Positions 16,197-23,599 of a DNA stretch of 23,599 bases are shown here, one piece after another (positions within the stretch are counted from its first letter, which is position 1; the number at the start of each line of letters is the position of its first letter). A model generated the notes under the pieces. That model did no database searches. It saw only the letters and a list, made by a program, of their open reading frames with translations, and was not told the origin of the DNA. The DNA lies in the NCBI GenBank assembly GCA_003427395.1, contig BFEA01000549.1:610766-634364 (forward strand). Reading direction: 5' to 3'. Both the position numbers and the translations under genes were made by a program. Origin of the DNA: Chara braunii. Taxonomy: Eukaryota > Streptophyta > Charophyceae > Charales > Characeae.

Positions 16197-16619
16197 ATGG
16201 CAGACCGGAATGGCCTGCGTGGGTACAGACCACGGTACATGAGGTACTCGTGGATGTGGGAGTGTGAAGATGAAAAGAGGCCTGTGGTGGAAGTTGTTTT
16301 ACCGTATGGTAAGCCTGCTGAGGGAGTGAGGTTAAAAATTAATGTTAGTGGTCACGGTGAACAGGAGATGAGGATGGATAGAGGGTTGCAGGCAGCAATT
16401 ACAGAGGCGCGTAACAGGGCGGAGAGAAGGTGCAGGCGCGATGGGGTGACCGCGGGTATGCGGGTAACGGTCACTTACCACGAAGATGACTCATCTACTG
16501 GGACCACTGCGAGAGAAGAGCAGCACCTCAAAAGAGACTCAGAGGGAGAGTCGGAAATGAGCGACGCAAACGCTGCTCAGGCCTGGCGTGACAGGGAACG
16601 GTACGAGGTGGGGCCTTAG
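16197..16619 (+). CDS. Unrecognised 140-residue protein frame
   Basis: I do not recognise this protein. The ATG has a strong plant context (ACCATGG). The product is charged: a basic N-terminus (MADRNGLRGYRPRYMRYSW), a beta-like stretch (VVEVVLPYG), an Arg-rich helix (ITEARNRAERRCRRDGV), a second beta-like stretch (MRVTVTYHEDD) and an acidic Ser/Glu-rich tail. After the stop, coding-like sequence continues in another frame (16588-17226), so this may be the 5' part of a frameshifted longer gene. An 86-residue frame at 19250 has a faintly similar helix-then-strand pattern. It is possibly the first protein of an unknown mobile element. It could also be chance, although context and composition favour coding. 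Confidence 0.45.
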   Translation: MADRNGLRGYRPRYMRYSWMWECEDEKRPVVEVVLPYGKPAEGVRLKINVSGHGEQEMRMDRGLQAAITEARNRAERRCRRDGVTAGMRVTVTYHEDDSSTGTTAREEQHLKRDSEGESEMSDANAAQAWRDRERYEVGP

Positions 16620-17226
16620 ATCCGAAGTCACCCGCCGATGGAGAGGAGAGAGGTCAGCGGGCGAGGAAGAGGAACTACCTGTTGATGTCATCCTCATCTC
16701 TGCGGGAGCGACAGAGAACGCCACCCTCGCGAGACTCATCCGGTCATCGTGCGAGGCATCGTTTTTCTTGAGAGACTCTGCTGGCGAGGGTCGTTCTGGG
16801 TTGGAAGCTGCTAGGCATGAAGCAGAAGGCTAACGCGTGCTAAGTCAGTTAACAGAGAAGGAGGGTCAACGAAAGAGGTAGAGGCGGGAACTGAGCGCGC
16901 GTGCTGAGATGGTGATGTCAGCTGAACTGCAGCGTGTGCGACGAGCCAGAGAAGTGATTGTAACTGGCGATGTGTACGAGCGTGAGGGAGGTGCTCAGAC
17001 TGCAACGTCTGTTTTGACTTCAACCGTTGCCTCTACGCGTGCTCAGAGTACTTCGTGACTAATAAGCCGCGACGAACCTCCGTGACATGCCGGTCAACTG
17101 TTTGTCTTCACGCTCGCTCAGAGTACTTCGAGACTGATAAGCCACGACGAGCCTCTGGAGGAAGTAGAGAGTTCGGCGCAGGCGGTCTTGTTGGTGTCAT
17201 CATTATACTGGTCGAAGTATGTGTGA
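16620..17226 (+). pseudogene. Decayed coding-like frame following the 140-residue frame
   Basis: A single frame, readable from about 16588, looks protein-like across five stretches: LPVDVILISAGATENATLARL; DSAGEGRSGLEAARHEAEG; MVMSAELQRVRRAREVIVTG; a Ser/Thr-rich part; and a repeated STS-LIS-DEP block. It is interrupted by TAA (16831-16833), TAG (16879-16881), TGA (17056-17058) and TGA (17083-17085). Each can be derived from CAA, CAG or CGA by one C-to-T change. The frame is offset from the 140-residue frame, so a frameshift near 16600 is likely. No domain is recognised. It ends at TGA 17224-17226. Confidence 0.4.
17035..17160 (+). repeat. In-frame 75-bp tandem duplication
   Basis: ACGCGTGCTCAGAGTACTTC (17035) recurs as ACGCTCGCTCAGAGTACTTC (17110). 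About 50 aligned bases match at roughly 85 percent. The period of 75 keeps the frame. Copy 1 has TGA where copy 2 has AGA (Arg), in a TCG-x-CT(A/G)-ATA-AGC context. Confidence 0.75.
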
Positions 17227-19073
17227 GCCGTTCGGTCAAGAACTAGCCGCTGTGAGGGACTTACTCCTCTGAGAGCGTCTTTCACTTACTGGTTGGTGCG
17301 CCTGCGCTGATGACTACCTGTCTTGCTACCCTCGAGTGACTTCTGATCTGCGACGGGTACTGCTATCAAAGTCATTGACACTCTTCCTTGCGAATGTCCT
17401 GGCCAAACCCTCAGAAAAGGCGGGCGACATTGCAAGATAATTTCTTCTGTTCTATTATCATCAGTTTTTTTTCCTTCTGCTGCTTTTAATTGATTGGGAC
17501 GATTGATTATTGATAACCGATCATCTTACAACTAGGCAAAGGTTAGGGCAGCAGTAGACTGCATGACCGGGTGAACAGGGGAAGACCCCTGTCTCATAAT
17601 GACAATCTGAAAAGTGCAAGCCGTAGGAGGAATACAACATATAGACCACAAATTAAGAGAATTAATAGGGTTGGAGCTGCTGAACAGTCTTGGCATCGAC
17701 ATTCGTCTATTATATGTGTCCCCTTGTATTGGGTGGATTATTTGATCACCCGACAAGATCAAAGAGAGACGTGGGGGATGGTGCAACCAGTGTATCTGTG
17801 TGAATAAACCCTTCAAAGACAGAGATTACAAATATAATTGGAGCCCTGGCTTTTTCTTCTCTTTTTTTTGTCAGTGTGAGACTACAAAATGTTGATTGCC
17901 CCACATAGTTACGCTGTGTGATCTCGCCGCGCGTGACCGCATAGCGTGGCTGCATCGGACTGACGCATTGTACGGGCACACTGTGCGACGACACTGTGTG
18001 GGTACTCTGCATGACTGCACCGTGTGACTGAATCGGGTGACTGCGTGGGTGTGTGGGGGCGAAGGGTATGAGCTTGCATGTGCTCGCCTGCGTACTCACC
18101 TGATTGAATGGTTGCCAAATAGTGGTACGAGTTCGCTTGTGTCCTGAGACAAATCGAGTGTATGACTATACAAGCCCGCAAAAGTTTGTGTGCGTGTATG
18201 TGGATGGGTGTCCAATTGAATGTACTTGCGAGCTTGATGGCCATGGGTGGGCTTTTGATCGCATAAGTTCAGGCTTATTTCCGGGCTCGTTGGATGGGTT
18301 CACTCTGCTAATGGAAATGCGGGGGTGATTCTTAGATTATGTTTTTCCATAGTGTTACTTTCTTTGAATAAACGGGAAAAGGGAAGTTAGTGCTGAGAAA
18401 GATCTCTTATATTCTCGTCAAGTTTTTGCTTGACGGTGATTGATTAACTTTTATCTTATTGCCGACTTACCTTATTAATTAGAGACAAACCCTCGGCACT
18501 ATTAAAAATTTGTAGGAGCTTTCTGTATCTCAGGGGGGCTGTCAGGTCTTTCCTTGACTTGCTATGCAAACCTCTAATCTATTAAGATAAGGGTCAGAGC
18601 GGGTCCTGAGTTGAAGGTAGCTACGCTATACACGAGTTTGGCTACGTTCTCGGATCTGAATAGGCAACGGCGGTAAGAAGAGACAAACATCCGAATAGAC
18701 ATTACAAGTTTCGCCTATACTCCCTGTTTGGACCGCCTAGGCTTAAGGGCCTATACCTTGGGTTCTGAAGTTTTCAGGCGGTGTTCAATTATAGAGTGGG
18801 CTATGACGATATTGTAGCTAGGCCAATATTTGATGACCGCTCGGCATGTCCGCCGAGAGCGGTACAAAGGAAAATGGGTAATGAGGGGTGAGTCTCCATC
18901 AGAAAACGTACCCACACAGGATCTGCTAATGTCTTTAACTATTTATACTCGCCTTTCTCTTCTTGAGCCTGTTTTTCAGGGTTAAAACAGTGAAAACGTA
19001 AGAGATGCGGGATTTTCCAATAGGCAGAATAACATCAAGAGAAGTATGCAGAAAAGGGTAATCGTCAGTAAGC
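17227..19073. other. No gene recognised
   Basis: About 1.85 kb without a supported gene. A frame at 18104-18328 (74 codons, Cys- and Gly-containing) has no recognised domain. A 6-bp perfect hairpin, CTCGGC/GCCGAG, lies at 18840-18857. A TATA-like TTTATAC at about 18942, some 300 bp before the 19250 frame, is the only promoter-like signal. Confidence 0.45.
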
Positions 19074-19249
19074 TTGACCCTAGTTCAGCACTCAGCAGCC
19101 TCTAGCCAACAGTTAGTGTTCGGACCGCGAGAAAGTTACCAGACACTTGAACTATTATTAACAGTCTTTGGTCACGGTTTTACTGCACTGGTCATCATTA
19201 CCCATTTCAAAACGGAAACAGACATACCAGGAGCGGGTACAGGTCAGTC

Positions 19250-19510
19250 ATGGCCAGTGCGATGGAATCTAGCAGAGAGATTAGGAAAAGCACGATGAGA
19301 ATTACGCTTACGCTACATCGGGACAAAGTGGAAGGCTGGGAAGAGAGTGCTATCAGAGATACACCATCCCAAATCGAGATGATGAGGAAACATGCACGGG
19401 ATTTGGTGAGAGGACAGGGTGTCGTTGAGTATACTATTTATTTCTATGGGTCCAACGGGGAGTTGCATAGCACAATTTCGCGCACTGAGTTTATTGAGCA
19501 GGCAAAGTGA
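19250..19510 (+). CDS. Unrecognised 86-residue protein frame
   Basis: I do not recognise this protein. The ATG has G at -3 and G at +4; in-frame Met codons at residues 5 and 16 are alternative starts. The product is small and charged: a beta-like stretch (MRITLTLHRD), an amphipathic helix (QIEMMRKHARDLVRGQGV), a second beta-like stretch (EYTIYFYGSNG) and a polar tail ending in TGA. The helix, Gly-Val, alternating-hydrophobic strand order resembles residues 68-96 of the 140-residue frame at 16197. Both frames are followed downstream by Ser- and Gln-rich decayed coding sequence, so they may be homologous first proteins of two copies of one element. Homology is unproven. Confidence 0.4.
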   Translation: MASAMESSREIRKSTMRITLTLHRDKVEGWEESAIRDTPSQIEMMRKHARDLVRGQGVVEYTIYFYGSNGELHSTISRTEFIEQAK

Positions 19511-19723
19511 AGTCGTTCGTCAATAGTTTTGTCTCAGTAATTACAGTCTTCTGAGAACAGCCCTGCCTGCGCGTGTTTGGTCACTCTCGAGTGAGCTATC
19601 GCAGACTATCTCGACTGTACAGCAAGGCTAGCCAAGTACTAGCTTCGGTATTATCAGGATCTCTGAGCAACTTGCATTCTTTCATTCTCCCCTTCTAAAG
19701 GATCTCGCCGGCGAATCAAATCG

Positions 19724-19816
19724 GTAAGTGATACATGGTTCTCGGTACTCAACACCGTCAACAGTGGACAACACTGAACACAACTACTAATGCACAGTGC
19801 TTAGTTTTGTTGGCAG
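19724..19816 (+). other. Candidate 93-nt spliceosomal intron
   Basis: The segment starts with GTAAGT, the optimal donor. It holds CTACTAAT, close to the branch-point consensus, about 30 nt before the end, and finishes TTTTGTTGGCAG. Coding-like frames flank it: AFFHSPLLKDLAGES-type or SFSPSKGSRRR-type before, and RSEHDSVSSEPSAVVV after. Both frames are plausible, so phase is unclear. No transcript evidence is available. Confidence 0.4.
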
Positions 19817-20899
19817 AGATCAGAACATGATTCAGTTTCCAGTGAACCCAGTGCCGTGGTTGTGACCGAGCAGCATACATCTGATTCTCAGACAAGTATC
19901 CAGTCGGTGGTTAAGTGACTCCCATCTAGTTTTCTAGGCGGTCTAGTCAGTTTTCAGAACAACAACCAGTCTGTTTTCAGAACAGCAACCAGTCAGTTTT
20001 CAGAACAGCAACCAGTCAGTTTTGAGAACAGCAACCAGTCAGTTTTGAGAACAGCAACCAGCCAGTTTTCAGAACAGCAATCAGATCAGCAAGTAATCAG
20101 TCCAAGCAGTCGTATCAAGTGTTCTGATCAGCGGTAATTAGAAAGGCAATCAGATCAGTAAGTAGTTTAACAATCAGATCAACAGTCGAATCTGCAACCG
20201 AATCGGTAACCGGATCAGCATTCATATCAGTAATCCAGCAAACAATTCAACAATCAGTTCTGTAACCAAATCAGTGATCAAGTTACTGATAATCAGCGGA
20301 CGGCAAATAAGACATTCATGAGTATGGTCCAATCCGTCCTGGTCATCGAGTCAGTGCTGACCAATCTCAACCAGCTTTCATGCAAGGAGGCCATCCGTTA
20401 CCAGTATGTCAATGCCATCGGCTTCAGACAGGGGGACCTGTCAATCTTTGTTGTCTAGACCAGTTTTGCTGACGGTACTATCCATGACTTGAGGCCATAC
20501 CTGAAAAAGGGCAAGGAGGCTCATGAGCATTTTGACCCTGTCTAGATCTCAGCCACCAAATACCTCGAGCAGAGAGAGAGGGAGCTCGATGAGGGTGGCA
20601 CTACGCTGATCCACAACTTTGGGCCAAAGCTCTATACTGACTACCCCAAGCCTCATGTTCCTTCTCTTCTCACTGATGCCACGAGCTGGCTAGACATGGT
20701 AGGCTTGGCAGAGAGGTACATCTCTCCAACAGTGATCGACATTGAGGCACTGACTGAGCAGACCGAGTATTCGTACCTCAGGCGAGGAGTCTCCTCTGTG
20801 GACGGGCTACCTACTTTGTGGGAGGAGTTTTGCTCCATGGTTAACTACCGTGTCATGTACCTCGGATGCCCGTGTTCAGAGCTAGCTGGCTTCAGGTGA
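19817..20899 (+). pseudogene. Unrecognised Gln/Ser-rich protein frame with a C-terminal domain, decayed
   Basis: One frame runs from 19817 to a TGA at 20897-20899. It opens with a Ser/Val/Gln-rich part (SEHDSVSSEPSAVV), passes through a 23-bp repeat, then a Gln/Asn/Ser-rich stretch (QSDQQSNLQPNR), and ends in a roughly 190-codon globular segment from ATG 20318: VLTNLNQLSCKEAIRYQYV, DLRPYLKKGKEAHEHF, DATSWLDMVGLAERYI, LPTLWEEFCSMVNYRVMYLG. In-frame stops: TGA 19916; TAA at about 20135, 20159, 20168, 20201 and 20231; TAG 20456 and 20543. The TAA/TAG positions all sit where Gln would suit the context. I do not recognise the domain. A helical, Gag-capsid-like role in an unknown element is a guess. 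Confidence 0.5.
19950..20082 (+). repeat. 23-bp minisatellite, about 5.8 copies
   Basis: GTTTTCAGAACAGCAACCAG plus TCA recurs at 19950, 19973, 19996, 20019, 20042 and (partial) 20065, with C/G variation at the sixth base. A 23-bp period rotates the frame, so a conserved protein repeat is impossible. All three phases are Gln- or Ser-rich. Confidence 0.9.
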
Positions 20900-22300
20900 C
20901 TCTTCGTTACGAGGCCTCAATCTCAGACTGTACGCGGGCGTGGTTCTCAGCACCAGAGATGAATAGCAAGACGAGAGATTGAGAGAGGCTGACTAGAGGG
21001 ATGAGTGAGAACTCTTGTGAGGTGCCGACCATGCTTGCTTATGTGTACTTTCTGAGATTATTATGAGTTCTCATTCTTCCCTCATTCATCTTGTCTTCAT
21101 TTCTAGTTAGTCAGTCTCGCTTCTTTGCATTGTCATGTTGGATGTTTGCACTCTTTGACGATCTTGTCACAGTTCTCAAAATCAGAATGACACAATTGAT
21201 GTATGCATGGCGCCTGATAATTTCTATGATTATTTATTTGCATAATGTTCAGTTGTTCCGAATCAAAATAAAAGATTCCTGAGACCGGGGACCGATGAAG
21301 ACCGTAATTGAAGGGTCTCGCTCGAAGCCGGACGCACACAACAGGAAGGGATTTGCATTATTTAATTTATTTTATGTATTGCAATCAGTTACAAAATCCT
21401 GCGTGACAGCCTGTTGGCTTTCCAGTTGCCCGAAAAGGCCCGATTGGAAAAAGTGCGACACCGCGTGGGCCTAAATAAAATGGCGGCACCAGCGGAACCA
21501 CTAGCAGGACAGATATCGACGGGATAAAGTGTCAGGAGCCGCCGACGGTGGCTGAAGGCCGGAGCCGTCGGCGGAATAAAGGGCGACCGACCCAAGGGGA
21601 GTACACGAGAGCAGGTCGTCACCCGGGACGACGCCAGAAAAAGGGGAGAGACTAGGATAATAAGAAAAAGAGGAGAAGTTGGGTGCTGACGGAAATTGAC
21701 GATAGAATGAAGGAGACGGACGTGAGACGGGAAAGACGGAAGGCACTTGGGGCGACCCAAGGGGACCCTAGACCAAATGCAACGACAACAAAAATAAAAT
21801 AACATAACATCTGGTGGACGGGACCTTCCGAGCCAGGGGGTTCGGATGAAAATGCTAAGCACCGCCGCGGCAAGCGCCGGCGGGAGGTGCCGAAGGGAAA
21901 GAGGAGAGGGAGTAGCGGCAGTAAATGGGGGGGGCGGCCAGCAGTCCGAGTATCCCGGATCAGCCAGGCCAAGAAAAACGAAGTTCCAAGGGCTCCACGT
22001 GGAAAAAGGGCTGGCCGGAGAAAATCGGGGCAAGGGGGTCTCAAACTGGAAGCGGCGGCAGCAAAAAGGAGCCCCCTTTGGCCTTGGGGGTGCCACTACT
22101 GCAGTCCGAGGTGTAACAACCATATGCCGGTTGTAAAATCAGGTCTTGGGAAAGGTCCAACAGCTAGAAAGAGGAGAAATAGTTGTTGGACACTTGTCCC
22201 AACAGTAAATAAAAGAGAAAGAAGGGAAAACGGGGAGAAAAGGGGGGGAGAATGAGTGGAGGAAAAAGTGCCGCCAGGTTGGGACTGCAGCGGTAGGGAC
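20900..22300. other. No gene seen
   Basis: AT-rich to about 21400, then G- and A-rich, GC-skewed sequence with long but low-complexity frames on the - strand (Pro, Ser, Arg and Phe rich). Codon content follows base composition, and no domain motif is recognised. AATAAA-type words occur near 21267 and 21475. Confidence 0.5.
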
Positions 22301-22314
22301 TGGCAGGTCTCAAT

Positions 22315-22393
22315 GATGACCTCATCCCTCCTAGATCCTAGGAGGGCAGTCCGGATTGCAGAGATAAGGTCCTTGGGGCATTATCTCTGCAAT
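22315..22393. repeat. Cluster of three adjacent perfect hairpins
   Basis: GATGA/TCATC (22315-22326, 2-nt loop) overlaps by one base CCCTCCTAG/CTAGGAGGG (22326-22346, 3-nt loop). Eight bases on is ATTGCAGAGATAA/TTATCTCTGCAAT (22355-22393, 13-nt loop). All arms are fully complementary. Confidence 0.75.
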
Positions 22394-22494
22394 ATCTGAA
22401 TTTAAGCAGCAAAAATAAGGAAAAATGCTGATGTGAGTTGGGCGGCTCATTTTTGGGTCCTAGATCTGAAATCTGATCTTGCGGAGGAGGAAAT

Positions 22495-22530
22495 CTAGCC
22501 GTTTTTTGTGGGCTGACACAAAACGGCTAG
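22495..22530. repeat. Strong hairpin CTAGCCGTTTT/AAAACGGCTAG
   Basis: Perfect 11-bp arms (22495-22505 and 22520-22530). With a two-base bulge, a further TGTG/CACA pairing closes to a 6-nt loop. It lies about 100 bp from the hairpin cluster at 22315-22393. Confidence 0.7.
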
Positions 22531-23494
22531 CTCCGGAATGAGTTGGCAGCAAAATGGAGGGAAAACAAAGAGAGGAACAAGATAAAACTGCGTATTTGGC
22601 CCAAGGATTGGGCCAGATACACCAAAAAAATTGAAAATTCAAGTAAAAGGCTCAAATTTGGGCCAAGGGGAGCTTGGGGGTAGCTCGGAATGACGAGGAC
22701 CATGGATCTCAGCCAAATCCAAGGCTGAGATTGGAGCCTCCACTTGGAAAAATGCAACGGCCTACCCAAAAGAGGCCTAGACCAGGAAAAAGACAAAAAA
22801 TGGGCCTTTAGGCCTTCAAAATTCAGTAAAGGCTGCATTTTGGGAAGTGGTACCCCAAAAGGCAGCTCTTTTTGAAGTAAAAAGAGGCCGGGGTAGACCA
22901 AGGGGTAGTCCGAGAAGATACCGGCCTCACAGCCTGCATGTACCTGGCCGAAATGAGGCCCAGGTACCTCCAGATAGGCCAAAACCGGAAATTTGGCCTT
23001 GGGGGCACCTCAGTCCACCTAGAGGCACTTGGAGAGGCCTAAGGGTTGGGCGGTGCACCAGTTTCAGCCTACATAAGCTGGAGGTGCAGGCCGCCACTCT
23101 CACTTGAGCATGAGAGGAACCCATGCTGCCCAAATGAGTCCGTGAGTGAGTACTAGTGAGATAGAGCAAGGAAGTAAGAGCCGGAGCTAGCCGTGAGCCT
23201 GGCTATGGTGATGAGACTAAGGGAGAAGGCCTAGAGGCTAGGAGGAAGCAAGGAGAGTGGTCCGCCATAGCCCTCAGGCTGTGAGGTAGGAGGAGAGGCT
23301 GAAAGGGGTCCCCTTAGCTCTTCTAGAGGGAAGGACTCCATAGCCTTAGAGGTAGGAGCCTGCCATAGCTTGGGAGGAGGAGTGAAAGAAGGAGGAGAGA
23401 GTTTGGGAGGTGGGGGAGCCATACTCAAGGAGCTAGAACCAAGCTTGGGACTACATTGCCCAGGGGCCAACAAGAGGTGAGTGGGAAGGGAGGA
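22531..23494. other. No gene seen; further short inverted repeats
   Basis: ATCTCAGCC/GGCTGAGAT (22706-22731, perfect 9-bp arms) and GGCCT/AGGCC (22803-22814) add to the palindrome-rich character. A 151-codon frame on the - strand (22527-22982) has no recognised motif and overlaps these palindromes. GGCTATGG or its complement recurs in 23198-23425. Confidence 0.5.
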
Positions 23495-23599
23495 AGTTTT
23501 CCCTCCTTCTTCCTCCTTTCTTCCTCTTCTTCTTCTTCTTTTTCTTCCTCTTCTCCCTCTCCTCCTTCCTCTTCCCCCTCTTCTTCTTCCTCCTCTTCT
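23495..23599. repeat. Polypyrimidine tract of TTC/CCT words at the window end
   Basis: About 100 bases of almost only C and T (CTTCTTCCTC-type words) run off the window edge. Confidence 0.9.

Noticed and set aside
21389-22123. A 244-codon frame on the - strand rich in Pro, Phe, Ser and Arg
   Set aside because: The length is explained by purine-biased composition of the + strand. No motif or start context was recognised, and other frames in the same stretch are equally open.
1-23599. CRISPR array, prokaryotic operons or defence system
   Set aside because: No evenly spaced direct repeats with unique spacers, no ribosome-binding-site-led gene strings, and a clear eukaryotic plant-type repeat content.

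Overview
The window looks like repeat-dominated nuclear DNA of a green-lineage eukaryote. Evidence: four copies of the plant-type telomere unit TTTAGGG; a primer-binding site matching plant initiator tRNA-Met; and Ty3/gypsy gag-pol sequence with a chromodomain-like tail. The gag sequence resembles elements I associate with the charophyte alga Chara braunii. That is an impression, not a search result. Several N bases, long microsatellites and many decayed frames fit an intergenic draft-assembly region. I see no intact host gene.

Region 1 (1-2100) holds the 3' end of one Ty3/gypsy element, A, on the + strand: integrase tail, polypurine tract and a 1.32 kb LTR. The LTR is followed by a primer-binding site, so internal sequence lies on both sides of it. 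Region 2 (2100-4972) has no gene. It holds microsatellites, a long hairpin, two decayed U6 snRNA-like sequences and a three-copy tandem repeat of 110-125 bp.

Region 3 (4973-about 12320) is a second, decayed copy of the same family, B, on the - strand. In sense order it has a leader with a 13-bp array, gag, protease, reverse transcriptase, RNase H, integrase with chromodomain-like tail, polypurine tract and a 1.6 kb 3' LTR. No 5' LTR is visible. Gag-pol carries in-frame stops and frameshifts, a broken catalytic RT motif, and a telomeric-repeat patch in place of the start of RT. Its LTR contains a partial duplication with a complete internal LTR terminus, joined by a linker of TGACGTGG-type sites like those in the leader.

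Region 4 (12325-16190) has no recognisable gene: AT-rich DNA, a 42-bp minisatellite, homopurine DNA, a degenerate 51-bp repeat, an ATT microsatellite and a possible TATA promoter. Region 5 (16197-20899) holds unrecognised coding-like segments: a 140-codon frame followed by a decayed frame, then an 86-codon frame, a candidate 93-nt intron and a Gln/Ser-rich frame leading into an unrecognised domain. Nearly all of its internal stops can be explained by C-to-T change. Two diverged copies of an unknown element type is my best guess. Region 6 (20900-23599) has no gene. It has a cluster of perfect hairpins and ends in a polypyrimidine tract.

No host pathway or operon-like cooperation is visible. 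The functional logic is that of retroelements and their decay.
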